A stretch of 16,073 nucleotides of DNA from JAJYSO01 sp964451785. Its GTDB lineage: Bacteria > Bacteroidota > Bacteroidia > Flavobacteriales > Flavobacteriaceae. The notes beneath the pieces are model-generated. The model was not told the origin of the DNA, searched no databases, and worked only from the letters and a program-made list of their open reading frames with translations. The position numbers were made by a program, and so were the translations under genes. This document shows positions 7,740 through 13,953 of the stretch, piece after piece. The DNA is taken from assembly GCA_964451785.1 (NCBI GenBank), contig CAYVJG010000050.1:1-16073 (forward strand), given 5' to 3'. How positions within the stretch are numbered: position 1 is the first letter of the stretch; every line of letters starts with the position of its first letter.

Positions 7740-8276
7740 AGCACTAAGTTTTACCTAAATTTACAAAAAAATACTTCTATTTTTCAGTTAATTTGAAAAT
7801 ATTACCAAACTACTATTCGCGTTAATCCTTTATCTATTTTAATGGCATACTGTCTACTGTAAACTTCCAGGAGAATGACCGGACTAATAAGGTAAACACA
7901 CAACTGTATTAACAATTGACATAAGCTAAATACAGCCATTTTTACAGATTGTTTTGATAGGTACTAAAACCCTATAAAATAAGACAATAAGGATTTAGAT
8001 AGTATGTAAAATTTTACTACTTCAGTCATTATGCTATTATTCCATAGTTTACCCTATTGCCGTACTATAGAAAAATCAGAAAACACTCAGCATTTACCTA
8101 AGCCGACAGGTTTCAAAAAAACAAATAAGCTTTTTACGAAGTAAATAACAACTCTCTACAGTCCACATAGCACCAAATACAGTTTTTATTAGAGATTTTT
8201 TTCAACCCCTCCCTACTGGCTTTCAACTGGTTACAAATAACAAGGAGTCACAATCAAAAATAAATAGGATTTTCAC
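7740..8276. other. Long gene-free stretch with a possible decayed copy of the hairpin repeat
   Basis: No open frame of 60 codons or more is present on either strand. At about 7998-8070 the order of blocks GTATG, AAATT, TCATTATGCTATTA, TTTACCCTATTG and TACTATAG resembles copy A of the hairpin repeat (GTATG, AAATTAT, TCATTGTGCTATTA, TTGTTACCCACG, TATTATAC), and ATAGTA/TACTAT can pair across it. The match is weak and would need an alignment to confirm. I see nothing else identifiable here. Confidence 0.35.
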
Positions 8277-8306
8277 TTGTCACAGTCTAAAATAGCCGTA
8301 TCTTTG
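8277..8306 (+). promoter_or_regulatory. Promoter of tRNA-fMet
   Basis: TTG (8277-8279), exactly 19 bases, then TATCTTTG (8299-8306): a full match to the Bacteroidota sigma-ABfr pattern TTG-N19-TAnnTTTG. It ends 10 bases before the mature tRNA. Confidence 0.8.
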
Positions 8307-8316
8307 CAACACAAAT

Positions 8317-8389
<73 letters not shown>

Positions 8390-8395
8390 CTAAGA

Positions 8396-8427
8396 AAAAG
8401 GCCTTCGAAATTTCGAAAGCCTTTTTT
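8396..8427 (+). terminator. Bidirectional terminator between tRNA-fMet and the esterase gene
   Basis: AAAAGGCCTTCGAAA (8396-8410) is followed directly by its near-perfect complement TTTCGAAAGCCTTTT (8411-8425) and more T. A-runs on the left and T-runs on the right give a U tract on either strand, so it can end both the tRNA transcript and the minus-strand gene stopping at 8516. Confidence 0.8.
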
Positions 8428-8515
8428 AATTTCCAGCATTTGCTTCTTCGCAATTCAACAAGCCTAAAACAGATCTGACTACAAGTTTAAGAAATGAACA
8501 ATTCTTATTCTACAC

Positions 8516-9574
8516 TTAAATAAATGCCTGCAAGGCTTTACTTTTGGGATATATATCAAGTGCATATTCTAACAAAGTGTCCACTGAATTTTGTGAGCCT
8601 ACGCGTTTTAAATAAGAGATAACACTTATCAGTAAAGACTCATCTGGATAAAATTCAAAACCGAGCTTTTGCGACAGTTTTTGATAGGTTTTCGCTAGCA
8701 TTTCAGGATGTGCTTTTAAATCACCTACAGGCAAAGCCATTTTACCAAACATATCTTTAAAGGCATCGCGAGTTGCCGGAATAGGCACCTCATTATGACT
8801 TTCATCAGGGTACGCTTTAAAACCGCGTTTCAAGGTTGAATTAAAAGTAGGATTATTTAAAAATTCGCGACCAAACTGCGCTGTTTTTTGACTTGTCATG
8901 TGCACTTTACCCTTATAATTGTAATGCGTTTGAGCAACAAATAAGTAGTTATTATTAAAATCTGTCGAACGCCATTTAGCAGCTAATTTATCTATCATAT
9001 AGCCATTATCCCACCACATACTAGGATCAACAGCAATATAAGCATCATATCTATCGGGATAACTTATTAAACTATGCAAGACATATAAACCACTAAATGA
9101 ATGTCCCCACAGCATATCATACCCAGAGGTGCGGTAATGTTTTTCAATGTAAGGTTTCAATTCTTCTGCTAAAAAACGATCAAATTTAACAGCCTCTCCT
9201 CCTACAGATTTTATAGTTCCATCAGACATATCGCGTTTTACAGAAGTCGGTGTAAAATCACGACGGCGATCAGCGCTTGTAATGCCTACTATAATCATTT
9301 CAGGCATTAAGCGATGCATAAATTTTGTATTAAAGCGCTCAAAAGCCGCTATAAACCTAAAGTTCCATTTGCCATCTAAAACATAAAGCACAGGATATTT
9401 CCCTTTAGAAAAATTGGAGTTTGAATAATTTTCGGGTAATTGAATTTGAATACTGTGCCTTTCATCAAGAATTTTAGAATCAAACTGAATTGTATGTCCA
9501 ATCACAATTGAATCTTGAGCTTTTAAATTGTGTATGCTCATCAATAGGCATAACAAAACGATATACTGATACAT
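8516..9574 (-). CDS. Exported alpha/beta-hydrolase-fold esterase-like protein
   Basis: The protein is 352 aa with a signal peptide (MYQYIVLLCLLMSIHNLKAQ). It belongs to the putative-esterase family (esterase D / ferric-enterobactin-esterase-like alpha/beta hydrolases). Visible family marks are the strand YPVLYVLDGKWNF (about 60-72), the nucleophile elbow GHSFSG with Ser159, the following YPDRYDAYIAVDPSMWW, and a catalytic-type His260 in DESHNEV. The tail from about 280 to 352 is helical (TPR-like repeats are common there) and ends in YPKSKALQAFI; it may be somewhat short, but the stop is clean and a terminator lies downstream. The substrate is unknown: the family includes acyl-ester, carbohydrate-ester and siderophore-ester hydrolases, and no neighbouring gene indicates which. 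It appears to be a single-gene transcription unit in the periplasm or on the envelope. Confidence 0.85.
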   Translation of the reverse strand: MYQYIVLLCLLMSIHNLKAQDSIVIGHTIQFDSKILDERHSIQIQLPENYSNSNFSKGKYPVLYVLDGKWNFRFIAAFERFNTKFMHRLMPEMIIVGITSADRRRDFTPTSVKRDMSDGTIKSVGGEAVKFDRFLAEELKPYIEKHYRTSGYDMLWGHSFSGLYVLHSLISYPDRYDAYIAVDPSMWWDNGYMIDKLAAKWRSTDFNNNYLFVAQTHYNYKGKVHMTSQKTAQFGREFLNNPTFNSTLKRGFKAYPDESHNEVPIPATRDAFKDMFGKMALPVGDLKAHPEMLAKTYQKLSQKLGFEFYPDESLLISVISYLKRVGSQNSVDTLLEYALDIYPKSKALQAFI

Positions 9575-9863
9575 AGGCTTTAGGTAAAATTAATGTTGTT
9601 TTTTAATAATCTAAATTTACCTGTAAGACCTTTGCCTTTTATACTTTCAATTTAAGTAATCTCTCACACTGCTTGTATCGCGGCTAAAAGAATCTTAACT
9701 CATAAGGTCAACAGCTTTCTGCTTACCCTTTATTTAGATTTATTAAAAGCAAAAATAAGTTGTAATTTCAAATTAAAAAAGAAAGCTCAACCTATTTAGA
9801 GACTAAAAATTAAATTTGTTAAGCCTATCAATTTGATTAGCTTTACCCAAAAAAACAACACTT

Positions 9864-10580
9864 ATGCACATCATTATGGCCAGCACTTCTACAATTTACG
9901 GAAGTGAATACTTAGCTTACCTTCAAGAACCGCTCAAAGAACTATTTAAAGATGTTGAGGAAATTTTATTCATTCCTTTTGCGCGTCCCAGCGGCATTAG
10001 TCATGAAGAGTACACGCAAACTGCTACAAAAGGATTAGCTTTTTTAAATAAAAAAGTAGTTGGCATTCACCACACTGATGATTATCAAAAAGCTATTCAA
10101 AACGCAAAAGCAATATTTACCGGAGGGGGAAATACATTTTTATTGGTCACTAAACTTTATGAACATGGGCTGATGAAACTCATGAAAACACAAGTCACTT
10201 CAGGAAAAGCTGTTTACCTGGGCACCAGTGCCGGAAGTAATATCTGTGGAGAAAGCATGATGACCACTAACGACATGCCTATTGTATACCCTCCGAGTTT
10301 TAAAACTATGGGGCTTGTGCCGTTTAATATCAATGCACATTACCTAGACCCTGACCCCAACTCAACGCACAAAGGCGAAACCCGTGAAACGCGAATTAAA
10401 GAATTTCAAACCTTAAACAACACGACTGTTGTTGGCCTACGCGAAGGCAGCTGGTTAGATATTACAGAACGTAAAATCACGCTTGAAGGTCAACTCAGTG
10501 CACGTATTTTTAAACCTGGAAAGGCTGCTTATGAAATTGCACCTAAAAGCCAGCTTTACAATGAGTTAAATATAGAGTAG
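9864..10580 (+). CDS. pepE: Dipeptidase E (peptidase family S51, Asp-dipeptidase)
   Basis: A cytoplasmic serine peptidase of 238 aa that hydrolyses dipeptides with N-terminal aspartate. It aligns well with E. coli PepE (229 aa). Ser122 in GTSAGSN corresponds to the nucleophile, His159 in NINAHYLD to the catalytic His, and Asp137 in TTNDMPI to the third member of the triad. FIPFARP and TGGGNTF are further S51 signatures. There is no signal peptide. The start at the first ATG (MHIIMAST) fits the family. The 289 bases upstream, divergent from the esterase gene, hold only weak promoter boxes: TAAATTTG at 9811-9818, and TTG (9816-9818) with TAGCTTTA 19 bases on at 9838-9845. It is convergent with aroK, 85 bases away. 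Confidence 0.92.
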   Translation: MHIIMASTSTIYGSEYLAYLQEPLKELFKDVEEILFIPFARPSGISHEEYTQTATKGLAFLNKKVVGIHHTDDYQKAIQNAKAIFTGGGNTFLLVTKLYEHGLMKLMKTQVTSGKAVYLGTSAGSNICGESMMTTNDMPIVYPPSFKTMGLVPFNINAHYLDPDPNSTHKGETRETRIKEFQTLNNTTVVGLREGSWLDITERKITLEGQLSARIFKPGKAAYEIAPKSQLYNELNIE

Positions 10581-10665
10581 CGTATAACAAAAACCACTTA
10601 ACTTAACGGCTACACCTTAGTGGTGTTAGCTCACTAATACCGTATAATTTAGAAAATTGATTACG

Positions 10666-11193
10666 CTACGATTTTTGAGTTGCTACCACTAAAGTTTCTA
10701 TGATTTGATCAATTGACAAGTTCGTGGTATCTATTTTCTGTCCACATTGCAAGTAGTAATATTGGCGTTCAAACAAATGCTTTCTAATAAACTCATTGAG
10801 TTCAGCTTTGCTCTCTATAGCACTAATGATAGGACGATGGGAACGTTCTTTAAACAAACGATCTGTTAGCACATCAAGCCCCACTTTAAGATAAAATGCC
10901 TGAGCATCTGTTGTTTCCTTTATAAGTTCAAGGTTGCGCCCATAACAAGGTGTCCCGCCACCTAAGGACAACACCATGTCAGTTGAAGACTGCAATAAGG
11001 TTTCTAAAACCTGCATTTCACTTTTGCGGAAAGCAATTTCTCCTTTAGTAGAAAATATTTTTCCGATTGTCATCTCTTCTGCTGCCTCAATAGCATCGTC
11101 GAGGTCAACAAATGAAACTTTTAATTTTCCCGCTAACCTTTTACCTATCAAACTCTTACCACTACCCATGTAGCCGCACAAAACAATTTTCAT
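10666..11193 (-). CDS. aroK: Shikimate kinase
   Basis: The protein is 175 aa, the normal length. It phosphorylates shikimate to shikimate-3-phosphate with ATP, the fifth step of chorismate and aromatic amino acid synthesis, in the cytoplasm. The P-loop is GYMGSGKS (7-14). The shikimate-binding residues are Asp in DLDDAIE (about 31-37), Arg in EIAFRKSE (about 53-60), and the GGG of LSLGGGTP. The lid carries ERSHRPII with its conserved arginines. The start MKIVLCGYMGSGKS puts the P-loop in the family position. It stands alone, convergent with pepE and divergent from the tRNA-Lys promoter. No other aro gene is in the window. Confidence 0.95.
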   Translation of the reverse strand: MKIVLCGYMGSGKSLIGKRLAGKLKVSFVDLDDAIEAAEEMTIGKIFSTKGEIAFRKSEMQVLETLLQSSTDMVLSLGGGTPCYGRNLELIKETTDAQAFYLKVGLDVLTDRLFKERSHRPIISAIESKAELNEFIRKHLFERQYYYLQCGQKIDTTNLSIDQIIETLVVATQKS

Positions 11194-11234
11194 TTCTGTC
11201 TTTTATTTTTTTTCAAATTTATAGCAAAAAAGTG

Positions 11235-11264
11235 TTGTGAGAATAAAAAATGCCATTATATTTG
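11235..11264 (+). promoter_or_regulatory. Promoter of the tRNA-Lys/tRNA-Leu unit
   Basis: TTG (11235-11237), 19 bases, then TATATTTG (11257-11264): an exact TTG-N19-TAnnTTTG match. It ends 17 bases before tRNA-Lys and would transcribe both tRNAs. Confidence 0.8.
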
Positions 11265-11281
11265 CACCCGCAAACGCACTA

Positions 11282-11354
11282 GATCTGGTAGCTCAGTTGG
11301 TAGAGCATCTCCCTTTTAAGGAGAGGGTCCTGGGTTCGAGCCCCAGCCAGATCA
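11282..11354 (+). tRNA. tRNA-Lys (UUU)
   Basis: A 73-nt cloverleaf. The acceptor GATCTGG pairs with CCAGATC. The anticodon arm is TCTCC-CTTTTAA-GGAGA with anticodon TTT, and the T arm contains GGTTCGAGCC. The discriminator is A and CCA is not encoded. It lies 16 bases before tRNA-Leu in the same unit. Confidence 0.95.
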
Positions 11355-11370
11355 CTCTTACATTTTGAAG

Positions 11371-11454
11371 GCCCAGGTGCTGGAACTGGTAGACAGGCAT
11401 GGTTGAGGGCCATGTGTCCATTAGGGCGTGCGGGTTCGACTCCCGCTCTGGGCA
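11371..11454 (+). tRNA. tRNA-Leu (GAG), island integration target
   Basis: An 84-nt class II tRNA with a long variable arm. The acceptor GCCCAGG pairs with TCTGGGC with one G-T pair. The anticodon arm is CATGG-TTGAGGG-CCATG with anticodon GAG (11405-11407), and the T arm contains GGTTCGACTCC. CCA is not encoded. The gene is complete, and a tyrosine recombinase gene begins 101 bases after it in the same orientation, the usual arrangement when a tRNA 3' end serves as attachment site. Confidence 0.93.
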
Positions 11455-11555
11455 CTTTGTAAATGCCAATGTTTAAAGGTGTTTACATTGATTTTAGCGA
11501 TTTTTACGGGTCAAAAACGGGTTAGTTCATTTTTAGCTATAAGGCTAAAAAAAAA
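11436..11555 (+). other. Probable attachment-site region (attL) between tRNA-Leu and the integrase gene
   Basis: This is the tRNA 3' end plus 101 non-coding bases. It contains an imperfect inverted repeat (TGTAAATGCC 11458-11467 against GGTGTTTACA 11478-11487) and a direct repeat ACGGGT at 11506-11511 and 11517-11522, 11 bases apart. These are candidate recombinase or accessory-protein sites. The partner copy of the tRNA 3' end is not in the window, so the exact core is unknown. Confidence 0.45.
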
Positions 11556-12719
11556 ATGTCCACTTCACAACACAACACCTTCCAAAAACTTTTTGTTGAT
11601 TACAAACCAGCTGTATTAAAGCAAACAGCCAGTGATGATTGGCGTATTGTTTTTTACGTTAAGATTCCTGGAAAGGAAAAAATGAAACGATTTAGACGCC
11701 GCGTTCCGCTGCTGCAGAACAAAACAGAGCGTCATAAGTATGCTTTAAAGATGATTGCTGGGATTAATAGAGAACTAGAACGCGGCTGGTCTCCTTTTTA
11801 TGACGGCTCCGCTAAGAATAACACCAAGACACTTGCTAATGTGTTAGATATATTCTTATCTCAATCAGAACGCAAGTTAACTACCGAAGCTTTGAGGAAG
11901 GATACCTTTAGAGCATATAAATCATTCTGTAAAAACATAAAGAGGTATCTGAAAGATCAAAATAAAGAACAACTACTCTGCATAGAATTTGATAGGTCAT
12001 TTATAATAAATTATATTGATTATGTTTTCTATGAAAAGAAAAGAACAGCTAGAACTGCCAATAATCACCTGGCGTTTATAAAACAGTTGTGTATATTTAT
12101 GATTGATCGTAAATACTTAGCTGCAAATCCTGCGGCCAAAATTGACAAAAGACGTGAAGCAAAGAAAAAACGAAAGGTGTTACCTGATTTTTTACGCGAT
12201 AAAATTTTTGAGCATTTAAAAGAAAACAATATGAGCTACTTTACGGCCTGTCTAGTTGTTTATTTTTGCTTCATTAGACGTACGGAAATCACTAAACTTA
12301 AAATTAAGCATCTAAATTTAGCCAACAATACAATTTTTATTCCTGCCGAAATTTCAAAAAATAGAATTGATGGCGTGGTTACGGTTAATACATATTTAAA
12401 GAGCTTTTTAGAAAAGCACATTCTAAATTGCAATAGCGAGGATTTTGTTTTTTCAGAAATAGACTTTAACCCGGGAACAATTCAATTGCGACCTAGAAAA
12501 ATAAGTGAAGAATGGGCTAAAATGCGAAAGGTTTTAGATTTTGGAAATCAATATCAATTTTACAGCTTAAAAGATACCGGAATAACCAATTTATTAATGC
12601 GCGGTGTGCCAGCTAAAAAGGTTAGAGATCAAGCACGGCATCACGACATTAGAATTACCGAAAAGTACACACCAGAGAGTACAGAAGCAGATAGAACTTT
12701 ATTGAATTTAGATTTTTAA
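11556..12719 (+). CDS. Tyrosine recombinase/integrase with non-canonical catalytic box
   Basis: The protein is 387 aa. It catalyses site-specific integration and excision through a 3'-phosphotyrosine intermediate. The N-terminal arm-binding region (about 1-90) is followed by a SAM-like core-binding domain (about 92-190, ANVLDIFLSQ to FIKQLCIFM) and the catalytic domain (about 205-387). Recognisable active-site residues are Arg241 in FIRRTEI, a Lys near 268 (EISKNR), His362 in QARHHDI, and the nucleophile Tyr371 in TEKYTP. The usual HxxR box reads YSLKD (336-340), so Tyr336 and Lys339 replace His and Arg. The same kind of box occurs in some Bacteroidota integrases and need not mean loss of activity. 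Its position right after tRNA-Leu marks it as the integrase of the island that runs to the window's right edge. The start is the first ATG, which follows an A10 run. Confidence 0.9.
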   Translation: MSTSQHNTFQKLFVDYKPAVLKQTASDDWRIVFYVKIPGKEKMKRFRRRVPLLQNKTERHKYALKMIAGINRELERGWSPFYDGSAKNNTKTLANVLDIFLSQSERKLTTEALRKDTFRAYKSFCKNIKRYLKDQNKEQLLCIEFDRSFIINYIDYVFYEKKRTARTANNHLAFIKQLCIFMIDRKYLAANPAAKIDKRREAKKKRKVLPDFLRDKIFEHLKENNMSYFTACLVVYFCFIRRTEITKLKIKHLNLANNTIFIPAEISKNRIDGVVTVNTYLKSFLEKHILNCNSEDFVFSEIDFNPGTIQLRPRKISEEWAKMRKVLDFGNQYQFYSLKDTGITNLLMRGVPAKKVRDQARHHDIRITEKYTPESTEADRTLLNLDF

Positions 12720-12734
12720 TTTTAGACAAATAAA

Positions 12735-13042
12735 AAAATACACTTTTTGTGCGTTTTTTTTGTAACTTTGTTACACTAAGGGTCAACTTTATGATTTACA
12801 GTAAGTTACAGCGTTACAAAAACAAAAACAACTTTGTAACATTTTGTTACATTTTTTCATTTTTGTTACACTAACCCTTGATAAGCTCCAAAAAAGGAAA
12901 ATACACTTTTTGTGCGTTTTTTTTGTAACTTTGTTACACTAGGGGTCAACTTTATGATTTACAGTAAGTTACAGCGTTACAAAAACAAAAACAACTTTGT
13001 AACATTTTGTTACATTTCTTCATTTTTGTTACACCAGCCCTT
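12735..13042 (+). repeat. Two tandem 145-bp repeats (period 163 bp) with fourteen TGTAAC/GTTACA boxes
   Basis: 12735-12879 and 12898-13042 are the same 145-base sequence with about four differences, separated by 18 unique bases. Each unit carries seven hexamer boxes: TGTAAC at 12761 and 12835; GTTACA at 12770, 12805, 12813, 12846 and 12865; the second unit has all of these 163 bases later. They form inverted pairs (3-base and 5-base spacers) and one direct pair of period 8. Long A and T runs lie between. There is no credible gene on either strand. The pattern suggests clustered binding sites, such as iterons of an origin, a partition site or a regulatory region for the genes to the right; which one cannot be told. 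Confidence 0.85.
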
Positions 13043-13106
13043 TTGGTGGTAAATTAAAATAAAGCTTGTTTTCCTTTTAAGAATATTAAATAAAGTTTTA
13101 TTTGTG

Positions 13107-13125
13107 TATATTTGTGCACACAAAT
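13107..13125 (+). promoter_or_regulatory. Promoter -7 box overlapped by a palindromic operator
   Basis: TATATTTG (13107-13114) matches TAnnTTTG and lies 21 bases before the ATG at 13136; no TTG is seen at -33. Overlapping it is a perfect inverted repeat ATTTGTG-CA-CACAAAT (13110-13125). A dimeric repressor bound there would block transcription start, so this looks like an autoregulatory or island-control operator. Confidence 0.55.
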
Positions 13126-13135
13126 AATCCTAAAA

Positions 13136-13288
13136 ATGAAGTCAACTACAAAGTTTAGGTCTTCAAAAGGTAAGGCCGTTAAGCAAAAAAAACAAACTAT
13201 GCTTTCTAAGAAATTACACCAACCCCGTGTTATTTCTAAAAAGGAGATTGAAGCGTCTAGGTCTAGCGCTTACCAATATGCCTTTTAA
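13136..13288 (+). CDS. Small basic protein, 50 aa, unknown
   Basis: The ORF is MKSTTKFRSSKGKAVKQKKQ and onward, ending ASRSSAYQYAF then TAA TAA. It is strongly basic (about a quarter Lys/Arg), has no signal peptide or membrane segment, and is not recognised. Support for it being a gene comes from its position right after a -7 box with palindromic operator, an ATG preceded by an A-rich leader, and close coupling to the next gene, which begins 3 bases after its stop. Nucleic-acid binding is a guess from its charge. No homology can be claimed. Confidence 0.55.
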   Translation: MKSTTKFRSSKGKAVKQKKQTMLSKKLHQPRVISKKEIEASRSSAYQYAF

Positions 13289-13291
13289 TAA

Positions 13292-13843
13292 TTGGCAGCA
13301 CACTATTCCTTTTTAAAGAAAGATAGAAAAACACGCAATGGTTGTATATACGACTTATTTGTTTTTAAGTCTATATATAACCATACATACTTAGTGGAAG
13401 TTGAGCATCTAAAATATAATATTAAGATTGTAAAATTCTATCTAAAACACCATCAATATTCCAAAAAAAAATACTCGTTGATTCTTAAAAAATCAGAGAA
13501 ATCAAAAAAGTATCCCAATGGCAGTAAGAACTTCATAATGCTATTAAACACTTTGTTAGAAATTTCAATGGTTTATTATCGTGAAGACAATGATGTGTCT
13601 TTTGGATTTGTTGGTGCTCCAAAAATATCTGAATTAAAAACAAACAAAAACCCTGATGGAACTTTTATAAACACGGAGCGTTTCCGTATTTATAAAAATT
13701 TTTCTGCTTCATATTATTCTCCAGAAAAATTTGAGCATATTGAATTTAAAACATCTAGCGGCTACTTACTACGTAATTTAAACAATAAAGATTTGACTGT
13801 TGAAAAGGCGGCAAAGCTATTGCATTCTTACAGCCCTGTTTAA
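13292..13843 (+). CDS. Hypothetical island protein, 183 aa
   Basis: Lys/Tyr-rich and soluble, with no signal peptide or TM helix, and not recognised. Segments worth searching are YNHTYLVEVEHLKYNIKIVK, SKNFIMLLNTLLEISMVYY, NTERFRIYKNFSASYYSPE and FEHIEFKTSSGYLLRN. The start must be non-ATG: in-frame TAA TAA at 13286-13291 lies immediately upstream and the first internal ATG is at residue 83. TTG at 13292 is therefore the best start, implying translational coupling to the 50-aa gene whose stop is 3 bases away. The pair probably forms one operon controlled from 13107-13125. It is convergent with the large minus-strand gene. Confidence 0.7.
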   Translation: MAAHYSFLKKDRKTRNGCIYDLFVFKSIYNHTYLVEVEHLKYNIKIVKFYLKHHQYSKKKYSLILKKSEKSKKYPNGSKNFIMLLNTLLEISMVYYREDNDVSFGFVGAPKISELKTNKNPDGTFINTERFRIYKNFSASYYSPEKFEHIEFKTSSGYLLRNLNNKDLTVEKAAKLLHSYSPV

Positions 13844-13852
13844 TATTAAAAA

Positions 13853-13883
13853 AGCCCTGAAAACTACTACAGCTTTCAGGGCT
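13853..13883 (-). terminator. Terminator hairpin, mainly for the minus-strand polyvalent gene
   Basis: AGCCCTGAAA (13853-13862) pairs with TTTCAGGGCT (13874-13883). On the minus strand the stem is followed by a run of six T, giving a proper U tract; on the + strand it is followed by ATTCC. It sits in the gap between the convergent genes ending at 13843 and 13954. Confidence 0.8.
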
Positions 13884-13953
13884 ATTCCTATTTTATAGTG
13901 CTGCTATACAGCAGAGCATATAGGGGCACTTGTTAACGCAAAGATAATAATAT

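Noticed and set aside
10609..10629. Hairpin GCTACACC/GGTGTTAGC between pepE and aroK as a terminator
   Set aside because: The stem is imperfect and no U tract follows on either strand, so it was not called.
12735..13042. CRISPR array or tRNA-like repeats
   Set aside because: There are only two long units with 18 bases between them, not short repeats with regular unique spacers, and no cas genes are nearby.
12791..13052. Tiny ORFs MIYSKLQRYKNKNNFVTF... starting at 12791 (27 aa) and 12954 (32 aa) in the tandem repeats
   Set aside because: They are carried along by the repeat and read straight through the TGTAAC/GTTACA boxes; the copies differ by a nonsynonymous change and end at different stops. 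No promoter spacing supports them.
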